Shown here: piece after piece, positions 40,175-51,480 of the stretch | Layout of the letters: every line of letters starts with the position of its first letter | How positions within the stretch are numbered: the stretch's first letter is position 1 | Assembly (NCBI RefSeq): GCF_902148845.1 | Contig: NC_043755.1 | Span: forward strand, 13,448,896 to 13,512,895 | Source: Salarias fasciatus | Taxonomy: Eukaryota; Chordata; Actinopteri; Blenniiformes; Blenniidae | DNA: 64,000 nucleotides | Reading direction: 5' to 3' | Made by a program: the position numbers and the translations under genes | The notes under the pieces: generated by a model | The model's input: the letters and a program-made list of their open reading frames with translations, nothing else | What the model was told of the DNA's origin: nothing | Database searches by the model: none

Positions 40175-41718
40175 CTGAGGGAGAGTCCGAAACAAGAATA
40201 AATTGTTGACAAAATTAAAATTAAAACGGAAACAATAAAATAAATATATACAATGACTTTCTTTCTTTAAACTCCAATATGAACAACCAAACCTAATTTC
40301 ACATTCCAAACAGACGCGCAAAATGTTATTGGAATACAAATAAAACTCTCCTGTACTGTCTCTTTCAGTTCTTGTCCTTTGTTCTCAAATCTCAGAAATC
40401 CACAGAGTTGGTTATTCCCCATTAAAGAAAAAAAAAAAAAAAGCCCATCAAAGAAAATAAAGCTTGGGTACCCAAAAAATACTATAGAGCTCTGTAGGAA
40501 GAAAGAAAAAAATATGATACTCAAGTGGCACATGAGATGAGCTGGATGACAGTGCTTGATCAGTCCTGGCACCACGAGGTAACGGCTTGGCTCTGATCCA
40601 CTCGCGCCACTAGCAGTGTTCCTGAGGGTCGAGAGGGAGAATCATCTCGGAGGCGTGTCCGCATGGCGAGTCAATCAATGAATCCCACACTTTCTCAGTC
40701 TTTGCTTGCTGCGACCCATTTATTTTCTTGGCGCACATAAATCCACTGTTCACAGGTGAAAGTTGGAACAGGAAAGCTCATACGTTTCATTTCCATAAGC
40801 CAGGCAAACACGACCCACACGCCGATTAGACACGATCAAAAAACTGTCAGCCATCCCTCTCTGCACACCTGCAGCTAATCACCTGTGCGCTCCTAATATA
40901 TCTTCACCCCTCCTGCTTCCCCTGGTGGTTGATTTAAAGAAATGATAAATGGCTCCTATACACTGGCCCCTAATTGTTCATGTCAGGAAGACATAACAGT
41001 TCAAAACATAATTATATAATGGAGCCAAACAAATAATTTCAAATAAATCAAAGCAAACCAGAAAGGAAAAACCAACCCAAAACCCTTTGTGCATGTCCAT
41101 CAACAATATTTCATTAACTGTAGCTCATGTTGCAGCGTCTTGCAGAAGACAGTTTGCAACTGGCCTGTCCAGTAAATTAGATATAGTTTGCAGAACATAT
41201 CGATCTACCCTTATGACAGCTCTTTGCAAACTTCCCTGTCCATTTTCATTACTGTTTAAACGTCTTTTCCACAGTTCAAGGCTGAAGTCTCTGAGTCTCG
41301 AGACAACATGTGGAGGCAGCACTGGGGCCTTCATCCTGCTCCTTTCTGCCTTCACTTCCTCCTTCAGTGTTGTCTTCTCCGCCTCCATCATCAAAGATGT
41401 GGAACATCCAGCGCAAGACGTCCGGCCGACATAGTGGATTTAATGTCTTAGCAGGGAGGGCACTGTGAAGTTTATCACTGGTACCACTCCTTCGATGTCC
41501 AGACTTCCCGCTGCCATCTCTGTGGCCTCCAGGGTGTTCACGCCTTTGTCTTTTTATTGTAATTGAGGTTCTGGAGCCTCTTGTTCCGATTTAGTTTTCC
41601 ATGGAGTTCTCTGACCTTCAGGCCCAACACTACCAACAGGATGCGAAGCTCGAGAGCTTGTTTCCCAGTCCCAGTGATAGTCCAATAGCTTAGCTCCGAA
41701 ATATCCGAAATATAAAGA
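40175..41718. other. Spacer between units, probably old LTR-element and other repeat debris
   Basis: Sequence such as 'cagctaatcacctgtgcgct' and 'cgacccatttattttcttgg' at 40600-41000 has the look of an LTR fragment, but no paired copy is present to prove it. An 89-codon frame on the minus strand at 41394-41125 is not recognised. No supported gene. Confidence 0.35.
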
Positions 41719-43399
41719 AATCGTTCAGTTTGTGATACAAGCATGAAATTTGGTACACGTATAGCCAAAGGCATTCCAAAAAGATTTAGATATGGAGGCA
41801 TCATGAATTTTCAGCATGACGCCCATGGTAGCTGTTTTTCAAAATGGCTGCCAGCAACAACTTTTTCTAGAGTGATGGGTACAAAATGTCATTGCAGACA
41901 AGATTTGTTGAATTTATTTAGCATATTTACTTGGGCCGTATGGTGGCGCAGTGGTTAGCAGTCTTGCCTCACAGCAAGAAGGTCCCAGGTTCAAGTACTG
42001 GCCAGGGGCTTGGGGCCTTTCTGTGTGGAGTTTGCATGTTCTCCCTGTGTGTGCGTGGGTTCCCTCTGGGTACTCCGGCTTCCTCCCACAGTCCAAAAAC
42101 ATGCATGTCGGGTTAACTGGTCACCCTAAATTGCCCCTTGGTGTGAGAGTGAATGGTTGTATGTTTGTATATGTTAGCCCTGTGACAGACTGGTGACCTG
42201 TCCATGGTCTACCCTGCCTTCACAGCTGGGATGAACCTGAAAAGGAGTAAGCAGTATTGAAAATGGTTGGATATTTATTTGGTAATGTGTTTTTTTTTTT
42301 TTTTTCAATAATTGAACATTTTATTGAAAATTCAAAATGGCCACCATTTCTTCAAACTGGTTACATACAGATGATCAGTCAAATTATACATTTTTCTTGA
42401 TGCAGATTTTTTTTTTAAGTTTTTATTTTTATTTTAATTTATTTATTTTTACTTCTTAATGCAGAATTTGAATTGCAAATGTTTTAGCTCACATGAGTCT
42501 TAAGTGAGGCCACCGAACCTAAAGCTGCGTCCAAACCTGGATGGTTCCAACGACGTCATTACATTCAATGTGATTTCAAAGAAGAGACGACACACGGCTG
42601 TGCGCAGCGCGAACGGGGGCAGCGCGAATGATCCGAAAGGGCTTAGGGGTGGCCAATTGGTGTGAACTCCACCCATGGTGTCCTGACAGCCAATCAGCAT
42701 TGATGTTGTCTGGAGACACAGACAGGATTTTGGTGTTTGGAGTTGGAAATGCCTTTTTTCTGGGTGTTTCGTCTTGATTCCAACAGGACATGGTTCTTTT
42801 ACCAACGCAGACTGGCGCGACCAAAGTGAAGCAATAGAAGCCACTAGAATAGAAGAGAATAGAGGTTTGAACCCAGTTTTAGGTCTATCACAAGGAAGAC
42901 TCTTGACACTCGCCTTCACAGAAAGAGAGGGCAGTTCACTGTAACTTATTTTTTGCACCTGCACTGCCCAACGCAGCCCTTCTTACATTTGCGAGCGATG
43001 CATTCATAACTGGACTAGCGTGCATATGGTAGGCAAGTCCAGAAGGAAATTTGAAGGAAATTTGAATTTTGCATCATAAAAAATGACTGATTTGATACCG
43101 ATATCACCTATATCAGAAAATCATACAAGTGACGGCTGCCATCTTGAAAATGGTGGCCATCTTGAATATTTATGACAACTTTTCAATTATCCATAAGACA
43201 TTTATCAAGTACTATGAATGGTAAATATGTCTTAAATATATCATTTCCATTACTCATAAGAAAACGTTGCTCCCAGCCATTTTGAAAAATGGCTGCCATG
43301 GGCACCATGTTGTATGATCCCTCCATATCCAGTTCTTTTTGGAATACCTTTGGCTATATGTGTACAAATTTTCATGCTTGTATCACAAACTGAATGATT
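41719..43399. mobile_element. Fold-back element with about 135-bp inverted arms
   Basis: The left arm (41719 to about 41855) and right arm (43399 to about 43265) are inverted copies. Shared text is TTCAGTTTGTGATACAAGCA, then 'tatagccaaagg', 'attccaaaaag' and 'tttttcaaaatggctg'. A second inverted pair, 'aaaatggccaccat' (about 42331) and its complement (about 43150), continues the palindrome inward. A V-SINE and a 550-bp insert occupy the middle. No transposase is seen. The superfamily is undecided, since I see no clear target duplication. Confidence 0.7.
41932..42250 (+). repeat. V-SINE (tRNA-derived fish SINE)
   Basis: The tRNA-like head has an A box (TGGCGCAGTGGTTAG) and a B box (GGTTCAAGTACTG). 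The conserved V-SINE centre follows: 'gtttgcatgttctccctgtg', 'ctccggcttcctcccacagt', 'ccaaaaacatgcatg'. It sits inside the fold-back element, so it is younger than that element. It is not a tRNA gene. Confidence 0.9.
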
Positions 43400-43404
43400 G
43401 TTTT

Positions 43405-44480
43405 AGTTAACCGCTGCGCTATGAATAACAAGCGGTGATCCTGGCACATCCGAGTCAGTAGATCTCACATCTTCACTGGAATCTTCATTGTTCTTTCTTG
43501 ACGCAACAACGCCGTTAAGCTGAGATCCTTTCTCCTCAGCTTTCTTCATCTTCCTAATACTGACCATTTTTCGGTCCAAGGGCATCACAGCTCTCTTGTA
43601 CTTGAGCTGCTTCATCGCCCAGTTGTCCTTCTTTTCCTATGTACATTCGTTAAAATAATTTTTGTACTGGTCTTTCTGTAGCTCCTTCAACCTTTCTGTG
43701 GAGATCCAATTGACAATAGCAGCAGGATGGTGACCGTCGCATTGCTCATCACTGCGTCCTGAAAGGTTGCCATTAACCACCCACCCCAATATGGTCCTAA
43801 CAGCATATGGTCAATTCCCATGACTATTAATCACTTCCCAGCATTCAAGCAATCTGGAGGTGTTAGTACCTATTAACAACCCCATCTCAGCTTGGATGTG
43901 AGGAATGCCAATACCATCCAAATATGGCCACTTGGACAATTCCTCCTTTTTGATGATGTTGTCTGTGTTTACAGTCATCTTTTTCTGGGAATACCTCTGG
44001 TAAATTATAGAATTTATTTCCACTGAGACTTGAAATCTCCAAACCTGTCAATTTGTAACTTGGAACTGATGTCTTTGAGTCCATTGTCTGTAGATTGATT
44101 TGAGTTTTCTCTCCATTTAAATTGGGCATCCTCATCAGCTTCTCGGAGCAGAAAGTGACTGTACTTCCTGAATTCAGAAATGCATATGTTTGAATGTTTT
44201 TGTCTCCTTTGCTGGACTTGATCTGCACTGGCAGAATGGACAGAATCCCGTCGCTGATCCCAGCCCCTGTACGACCACGCACTTGCAGAGAGACCTGTGT
44301 GCTGCTCACTGATGCTTCTTCAGGATCTGTGTCATTCTCTGCCAACTTGTGTTTGATGTGGAGAATGCTGGGATGGGTTTGGCGGCACATACTACAAGTC
44401 AAGTGGTTTTTGCAGTCCTTGCTCCTATGCCCAATGTGAAGGCAGCCAAAGCAGACTTTCTCCTCATAGCCCGTCTCTCA
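43405..44480 (-). mobile_element. BEL/Pao retrotransposon fossil (zinc knuckles, protease, part of pol)
   Basis: On the minus strand there are zinc-knuckle-like cysteine motifs (CFGCLHIGHRSKDC, CSMCRQTHPSILH), an aspartic protease region and the pol segment GLLIGTNTSRLLECWEVINS typical of BEL/Pao elements. It is a broken, incomplete relic lacking recognisable reverse transcriptase and integrase. Sequence to its right (44486-45000) may be its LTR or leader. Confidence 0.75.
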
Positions 44481-45109
44481 GAACCTCAGAGTTCACACTG
44501 AACTGGTGACAGTTGAGACCTCTCTTCTTGCTGCAGCTGGAATGAAAGAATCACGGAACTCATTGTTGGTGCATTTATTTGATAGAATTTCCACAACAGT
44601 GGCTTACATGCTGGAGACCGTCTGGGGATTAGAAGCTTGAACATGGACTGCAGATGGAGTGAGCAGGCGTATGACTTGAAGAGACGAGATGAGGCAAGGC
44701 AAAGCAAGGCATGAAAAAATCCCTTTCTAAGCTTGGCAGAGCAGAAGAATCCTTTTGCAGCAGCAAAGGTGCCTGGAGAAGATAACAACCCCACAAGGCA
44801 CAGGTGACAGAGAGAGGTTAATTTAGGCAGGCAGAGTGGCAGTCCTCAGGTGAATGCAATCAGCAATCAGATGGACCCAGGGAGCCTGAGACTGCCTGCT
44901 GCCTGCCTGAACAGAATCCTGACAGAGACTATTTTGAATGCAGTACAAAAAATGCGAGAAAATTACATGGTGGACTAAAGAAAAGACAACTGAGTAAGTT
45001 CAAATTTATTGCATGTTTTTTTACTTGTACTGTTAAAAAGCTGCTAACTTGTAAAGTGCAAAAAATTTTCACTATTAAACATGCATTTTTCCACACAATG
45101 CCTAGCAGT
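44481..45109. other. Possible BEL/Pao leader or LTR and spacer
   Basis: The minus strand has a polyadenylation-type AATAAATGC near 44567. No second LTR copy is seen, so this is uncertain. Confidence 0.3.
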
Positions 45110-45577
45110 TTAAAGCAGAACTATGCCCCTGTTGCTCTTGCGCTCCCCCTACTGGTCTCCTGTGAAAGCTCACTGTCATTAACATTTGCATCCATCCGTC
45201 ACCCCCCGCCCCACCCCCACCCCCACCTCTGCCCCCGCGTTTCCTTTTTTCTGTTCGTCAGACAAAGGTTTTTTCTGTCTTTTTGGTTCTGCCATCCGTG
45301 AGCACACTTAGGGTGGTGGTGCTAATGCTAGCGAGGGTTTCATGTTTGTTTTACGCACTTTTATACTTGTACTTCTGTTTGAGTTCCATGAAGTAGGTTT
45401 GTTCTCGTGAGATTTACTTGGGTCTGATCCTCTGAAAGTTGCAAATGCTGCATTCTGGGCACAGACACCAAGGGGAGGGGAGGGACTGGCGAATCACAGC
45501 ACCAAGTCTTTGTTTACCCCCACAGGGATTCTGAAAAACATTTATTGAGGTAAAAATGTTACTTAGTTCTGCTTTAA
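45110..45577. mobile_element. MITE with TTAA ends, second family
   Basis: The left end is TTAA then AGCAGAACTATG; the right end inverted is TTAA then AGCAGAACTAAG. The arrangement is the same as in the 26.18-kb MITE, but the TIR differs. A C-rich tract (45205-45226) lies inside. Non-coding. Confidence 0.68.
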
Positions 45578-45579
45578 AC

Positions 45580-46810
45580 ATATTAAGTACTTGTATTTGA
45601 CTGGGTTTAAATAGAATGTTTCAGTTGATATTCAACCAAGCTTTTTCCCCCAAAACTGAATCAAACTGAATTTATCTGAAAGTGTTCCAACAATCAGCAA
45701 AGATAATCAGATGGAACAGTGCTGACGATAAAGCAACAAACACAAGCTGTTACTGACACTGGTGTACATGGTTTCCTCATACATGTGAAACTAGGTCACT
45801 TTTAAAACAAAGATATGGGGCTAATAGCACACGAATGAAAGTATTACCCTATAAATAGTAAAGGTATCTATTTATTTTGGCTGTGACTTTTCTGCTCTCA
45901 TTCCAATATTCGTTCAGACAACTTTTGAACGAGTCAAACAACTACTTCTCAGCAGTGGGAGGAATCTGTACTTGATCTCCTCAGACAAACAACACTAGCC
46001 CTCAGGGTTTGAGAGGACAAACAAAAGGTTTGACTCTGTCATGCCGGGCTAACATAGCTGCCACATACACCTTCAAGGTACATGACCCGCAGGCTGGCCA
46101 GACAGTCACAGTCCACCTGAGAAGTTGCTGGGAAGCCTGTAAACACCGGGAGGACCTGGTGCCACCCTGGTGGTTGATTTTGGAAATGGCTGAAATGCTG
46201 TCTGACTGCACAAGTATGTGCCTTCATTTCAGGTATGGCAAAGAAACATTTAAGGACCAGGTGTACCGCTAGCAACTCCGCAGGTCACTGATGTGATTTG
46301 CGCTGCCCTGCACAGACCACCTTCCCCAAACTGCCCCATGTCACCAGATGGCACCTCACCTCGAGAGACTGGCATCTATAATGACAGGTGATCGCACTGA
46401 CACCGACAAGTGAAGGACCGCAGCCAGTCTTTACAGAGGTCACTGGGGACTCCAGCCCCCATAGGATGGGCTGCCTACTCCATTTAGGAAGGTCCTCACA
46501 GGACTAGACCCAAACAGTTGCGGCACCTCCAGATGACGCTCGAAGGCTGCACACATGACAGCTTGCATCGAATCGTCTACTGCCACACTCAGCAAGCTCT
46601 GAGCTGCTAATGAGGACTGTGGTACTGACACTATGTAAGCACGGCCAATCTCATCATCCTGGAGGCGGGCACCACTGGTAGCACAATGGTGCAAATCTTC
46701 CATTGTGCCCAATTTGTCACTTCTTATGCGCGATAAGCTGAGGGAAGGGGGCAAGCATGCTGCCTACACAGCTGACGCATGAATGCAAGGTCAGTAAAGT
46801 TTGTCTGTAG
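45580..46810 (+). repeat. Segmental duplication unit 2, first and second blocks joined
   Basis: This is the uninterrupted version of unit 1 blocks 28340-28823 and 33635-34330. Here they meet at 46079-46091, which shows that all DNA between them in unit 1 (LINE, MITEs, hAT) is inserted or the spacer was lost. Frames such as the 87-codon one at 46009-46272 are not kept in unit 1. Confidence 0.7.
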
Positions 46811-47574
46811 TTATGATGAGTAAAGGGAATGGCCACATAGTGGTTCCCTCTCCCTCCTGCCATCCTGCTAGTGACACCATGTGCTGGGAACGGGTGTCGC
46901 GAATGCCGCATTCACCGTCCACAGCCAGAGCTGACACCAACAATGTTGCTCAGTAGACTGGATTGGTGAATTAAAGCTTGGGGAAGGGCACAAATGTGAT
47001 TTTCACCAGTCAGGCTACAGACCAGCAATAATCATGCCGTTAATGGTGGTCGGCACAAATAGACCTGGGGAGCAGCTCAACGTGACCTTCCCAGTCATGG
47101 GCTACAAGCTGAAACTAACAATGTGGCTAGGTACGATGAGACAAGGTCGGTGCGTGAAGCTGAGGGAAGGGGGCATACGTTACCTACACAGCAGATGCAA
47201 ATTCACCAGGCTAGTAGCTTATCTGAAGCTAGGTCCAGGAGAGGGAACATCCGCATGCCGGCTCCCTCTTCCTTCTGCCCTCTCAGAAGACGCCACCCAT
47301 CAAGAGCAGGGGGTGCAAATGCTGTCTTTGCCAGTCATAGCCAGTCATGGCCAAGCTGACACTGATAGTATCACTCAGGGTCACTCACCAGATAGGACCA
47401 GTGTTTTTCAAACAAGTGAAAGAGCTTTAAAAAGTGTTCACTGTTTTTCACAATTGATCAATGAAGATATAAGACATAACAGTGCTTACAATAAAACAGC
47501 CAACACAACCTGTTTTACATTTATTTTGGTCTATGTAGTTTCTTCATGTGTGTGAAACTGGGTCATGAAGTATA
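46811..47574 (+). other. Unit 2 continuation with a 570-bp extension
   Basis: 46830-47400 has no counterpart in unit 1 and includes a partial internal repetition of 'agctgagggaagggggca' (46736 and 47158) and 'ctgacaccaacaatg'-like text, so it may be a further partial duplicate of the second block. 47400-47574 returns to the 'agccaacacaacctgtttta' text shared by units 1 and 3. Confidence 0.45.
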
Positions 47575-48913
47575 AGAGGGAGAAACGGAAAATAACCGGA
47601 CACTGGTTATAACGTTTCATTTGTTTTATTTGAACAATTATTCAAAGCTGTCGCCTTCAAAGTAATTCCCGCTGGTTTTAATACACTGTTGCATCCGTGT
47701 TTTCCAGCTTTCAAAGGCGTTTGAAAACTCATGCATATTGATCCCATTCAGTGCGTCTTTCGATTTTTGTTGAACCTCCTCGACGTCCTCAAATCTCCAC
47801 CCCTTCAGCTCTTTTTTCATTCTTGGGAAGGGAAAAAAATCACAAAGTGCTAAGTCCGGTGAATAGGGTGGATGAGGCAGCAGGAGCATCCCGTTTTTTG
47901 CCAGGAACTGCATTACGCGCATGGTCCGGTGCGCCGGCGCGTTATCGTGGTGCAGCCACCACTCACTATCCCGCCAAAGCTCCGGACGCTTCTGCCTCAC
48001 TGCTTCTTGGAGCCGCCTCAGGACTTGGATGTAGTGGTCCTGGTTAACAGACTGCCCAGGCAGCACAAACTCGCTGTGGACTACCCCTTTCGCATCGAAA
48101 AAGCAAATCAGCATGGCTTTTACCGCTGACCGGGACTGGCGCACTTTTTTCGGCCGAGGGGAGTCCGGGTGTCGCCACTGGCTTGACTGCTGCTTCGTCT
48201 CGGGATCGTAGGCGTGACACCAGGTCTCATCCGCCGTAATGACTTTGCCCAGCAGCCCAGGATCCTCTTCAATGTGCTGGAGGATTTCCCGGCACACATC
48301 CACACGGGCCGCCTTCTGCTCCAGAGTGAGGACACGCCGGAACCATATTCGCTGCGACCCGCCGCGAGCCCAAATCCTGGGACAGGATCTCCTGACAGGA
48401 ACTCCACGGAACCCCCGTCAAGGTGGACACCTCCCCGATCGTCCTTCGCCTGTCAGACAAGACCACGGCTTCTACCTCACGGATCTTTTCCTGTGTGTGT
48501 GAGGATGCGGGTCGTACGGAGCGGGGCTGGTCTTCAATGGACATTTGTCTTCTTTTAAAGCGCCCATACCATTCAAAAACCCGCGTTCTCCCCAGGGCAG
48601 CATCTTTATATGCCTCCTGGACCATGGTGAGTGTTTCTGACGCTGTTTTTCCCAGCAGAAAACAAAATCAGATGCTTGCGCGCTGATCGCGTTTAGTGAT
48701 GTGTTCCGCCATTTTGTGCTTTTCTGAAGAAGGGGGTCCTGCTCTGTTGACGTCAGCGCTGTTTGTGCTTTCCCTGTGTAACTTTGTGAGACGATAATTT
48801 CCAGAGATCTGCACAAGAACATGCTGTAGCAAGATTGAATAACCAAAAATCTGAAGTCATTCTTGTTTTAATTTTATAAACACAGTCCGGTTTCTTTCCG
48901 GTACCCCCTCGTA
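47573..48913 (-). mobile_element. Mariner transposon, nearly full length
   Basis: The element is 47575-48911 (1337 bp), flanked by TA on both sides. Ends match as AGAGGGAG..AACCGGAC and CGAGGGGG..AACCGGAC. The transposase reads from MAEHITKRDQRASI at 48712 to the stop at 47638. The catalytic triad is ITADETW, HHDNAPAH and PDLALCDFF, with exactly 34 residues between the last two aspartates (D,D34D), so it is a true mariner. A TGA follows the first 14 codons, and one frame change lies near 48350, so it is inactive but young-looking. Units 1 and 3 keep the empty site, a 'gtataaaag' TATA-like motif. Confidence 0.92.
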
Positions 48914-49088
48914 TATAAAAGCGAGGAATGAGAATAACATATTTATGAAACTGTCACCTTCAAATAGAGATGGTATCTGTTTATTTTGGCTGTTACTTTT
49001 CTGTTCCCATTCCAATATTTGTTTGTCCAGCTTTTGAACGAGTCAAGCAAGTAATTCTTAGCTTTGAAAGTCATTTAGGTTGTTGTTA

Positions 49089-49440
49089 GGTAAGAAGTAA
49101 TGTGAGGATGAAGCAGGTCAACAGGGTGCCATTTGAGTGCAGTCAGAGTCAAAGAATTGCATGATAACTACGTGCAAGTGAATCCAATAGCAGTTCCACA
49201 ATTGATGCATACTCTCAAGACATTTCAACATTGTTATCATAATGTTTGTGCTTCACAATAGTGAACACTCCATGTCTATTTTTGGTATTGCCAGGTGTGT
49301 TTCAGAGAGTCCTTGAGCTGAGTTGAGAAACACTGATTAAGATGTGGATGAGGTGCTGTGGCTTGACCAAAGTAGAAGAGAGGATGCGGCACAGTTTTCT
49401 TTTATTTGTTTTTTATCTCCACAGTACACAGTAAATTGTT
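49089..49440 (+). pseudogene. IS630/Tc1-like transposase remnant, copy 2, internally deleted
   Basis: The first exon (ATGAAGCAGGTCAACAGGGT), the intron and the first 16 bases after the acceptor (AGAGTCCTTGAGCT) are kept. The text then jumps to 'gatgtggatgaggtgctgtg', the C-terminal DVDEVLWP segment. The central catalytic region is therefore deleted compared with copies 1 and 3. Confidence 0.7.
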
Positions 49441-49756
49441 TTTGTGGAAAAAATAAAATATATTTGATCATGTATTTGTGCTCTGATTATAGAAACAATA
49501 TTCTCAAATATTTTACAAAACACTTAAGTCTGGACTGCATGCAGTAAGTGTAACACTGAACAAAAAAAGTTTTAAACAATTATAATGAATAGAAAAGTGT
49601 TTCACATCCATCACAGTGTTCGACAGCGAGCACATCAGTTTTCAACTGGCTTTTAAAAATGTCTATTCATATGATGGTTTGTGAGTGTCATTTGGAAAGA
49701 AAATATCATTTTGAAAAGAAAATACATTATTTTGAAAGTAAAGTTTCCTTTTAATG

Positions 49757-51480
49757 TAAAGTCGGTCGCGAGGATGAACAGCGCCATGGTGATTTTCCTG
49801 GACGAGGTGGAGCAGGCCAACTCCATGGAGGAGTCCGGTATCACTGTCGGGGACAGGTTCGTCCCGGTCCAGCTGCTGTCCCAGCCGGCTGTCTGGGTCG
49901 TCCTGTCCAATGTCTGTCTGTTCGTGCCAGACGAACTTCTGATTCGCGAGCTGTCGAGATATGGGAAAGTGGTGTCCTTACTTACTTAGTGCTCCAGCGT
50001 GGGTCAGGGTATCCCGTCCCGGTGCATTGAGCCGACCAGATGAACCAGATTTTTCCAGTGCTGGCGATCTTGTGCCAACTGCTCTGCATCCTCCACAGCA
50101 ACTCCGTGTTGTTTGAGGTCACCTGCAACGACGTCGAGCCATCAGGTGCGGGTTTCCCTCGTGGTCGTCTCCAGCCTGAGGCCTTTGGGTCAAACTGGAG
50201 AATGGCTCATGTCGGATGTTCTGGTGGTAGACGAAGGACATGGCTAAGCCAGCAGGTGCGGCGTTGTGCGACCAAGGAAGATGCTCGGGGCCAGCCTGTG
50301 CAGGCTCTGAGCACTTCATTGGAAATTCGCTGGGGCCACCTGATGTTCTCGATGGTTCTCAGAGTCCTGCTATCAAAGCCATCGATTCTTGCGGCCAGAG
50401 TGTCGTTCAGGGGCCACGTTTCTGAGCCATAAAGCAGGAAGGAGAGAACGGCTAATTTATAAATCCGGAGCTTCTTTGTACGTGAGATGGTCTGGTGCCG
50501 CCAGAGTGGTGTCCAGAGGGACTGCAGAGCAGATGCTGCCAGAGCTCGTCTGCAATCAATCTCTGGTTTTAGGTCCCTGCTGCCTGTTACTGTGGATTCC
50601 AGGTACACAAAGTTCTTGACAGGCTCTACGATGTCTCTCCCAATTTGCATGGGAGGTGGATCTGGTCCATCACCGACATGCATGAACTTGGTCTTAGTCC
50701 AGCTCATTTGGAGGCCAAGCTGTGCTGCCTCCTCACAGTAAATGCCCAGAGTGTCTCTCAGCTGACTGTAGATTGTGCCAAGCAGGATGGTATCGTCGGC
50801 GTATTCTAGGTCAATCGAGTGGTCGTTGCCGAAGGAGACTCCGGGGATCTGCTCGCAGACCTTAGACATCAGATGGTCGATGATGCAGTTAAAAAGATCA
50901 TGAGCAGCCTCTGGCGAACGCCACCGGAGATGGTAAACCTGTTGGAGTCAGTACCATTAATACGGACACAGCTCTCTGCGTTGCTGTAGAGCAGCTTGAA
51001 CAGAGCGATGATCTTGGGTGGTGCTCCGAGGGTTTGGAGGATGTTCCACAGTGAGGAGTGGTAGATGGTGTCAAAGGCGGCCTTCAGATCAATGAATCCG
51101 TTATACAGATGGTGATCTTTACGAAATTCAGGGAATTCAAGTGGTGTCCTCCGTGAAGGAAATCCTGTCTGGATGTAAATATTGCCTGCTGGAAAATGCT
51201 GTATGTCAAGGAAGAAACATGTTTATGATACTCAGTGACCGGAGTGAGAAGCTCAACCTCAGATTCCACGTGAGAGTAAATGATTATGATTACGTGGTTT
51301 TCGCTAACTCAGTTGTTATTAAGTGTTTTGGTTCTGGAGAGAAGGGACATACAGTGAAAGCCTGTGCACTGGGTTTTTTGTCGGCTACGTCTGGTTGGCG
51401 GGATCCGGTTCGGTGTAGCCAGGCTCGGCGGGGCCAGGTTCTGCCAGACCTAGCGCTGCCACCGTAGCCGCTCCAGCACC
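49757..51480 (+). mobile_element. Tx1-like (L1-group) LINE ORF1 fragment, split by an RTE insertion
   Basis: The left part reads AMVIFLDEVEQANSMEESGI then RDELL-type text (FVPDELLIRELSRYGKVVS). The right part (51151 onward) continues with VKEILSGCKYCLLENAV and ends in a CCHC-type knuckle in which the second cysteine is replaced (CFGSGEKGHTVKAC). The family is the zinc-knuckle ORF1 of fish Tx1-like LINEs. Its 5' end lies next to the duplicated spacer, so it inserted into unit 2 only. Confidence 0.75.
49967..51150 (-). mobile_element. 5'-truncated RTE-type LINE with 12-bp target duplication
   Basis: The element is 49979-51138. Both flanks are aagtggtgtcct (49967-49978 and 51139-51150), and this lies inside the Tx1 ORF1. 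The minus strand reading 50869-50207 shows the reverse transcriptase box LEYADDTILLG, KLRIYKLAVLSFLLYGSETW and the usual RTE C-terminus. The tail is a short TAAGTAAG-type repeat, typical of RTE elements that lack poly-A. The 5' part is missing and the frame changes near 50870. Confidence 0.88.

Noticed and set aside
41125-41394. 89-codon minus-strand frame MMMEAEKTTLKEEVKAERSR
   Set aside because: It might belong to old retroelement debris, but I could not tie it to any family.
41932-42005. tRNA gene
   Set aside because: The A and B boxes belong to the tRNA-like head of a V-SINE; the rest of the SINE follows and no cloverleaf anticodon stem is credible.
46009-46272. Plus-strand frame with TYTFKVHDPQAGQTVTVHL that looked lectin- or Ig-like
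   Set aside because: Unit 1 lacks the upstream part and no family match could be justified.
47751-48686. Plus-strand frames over the mariner
   Set aside because: They are shadows of the minus-strand transposase.
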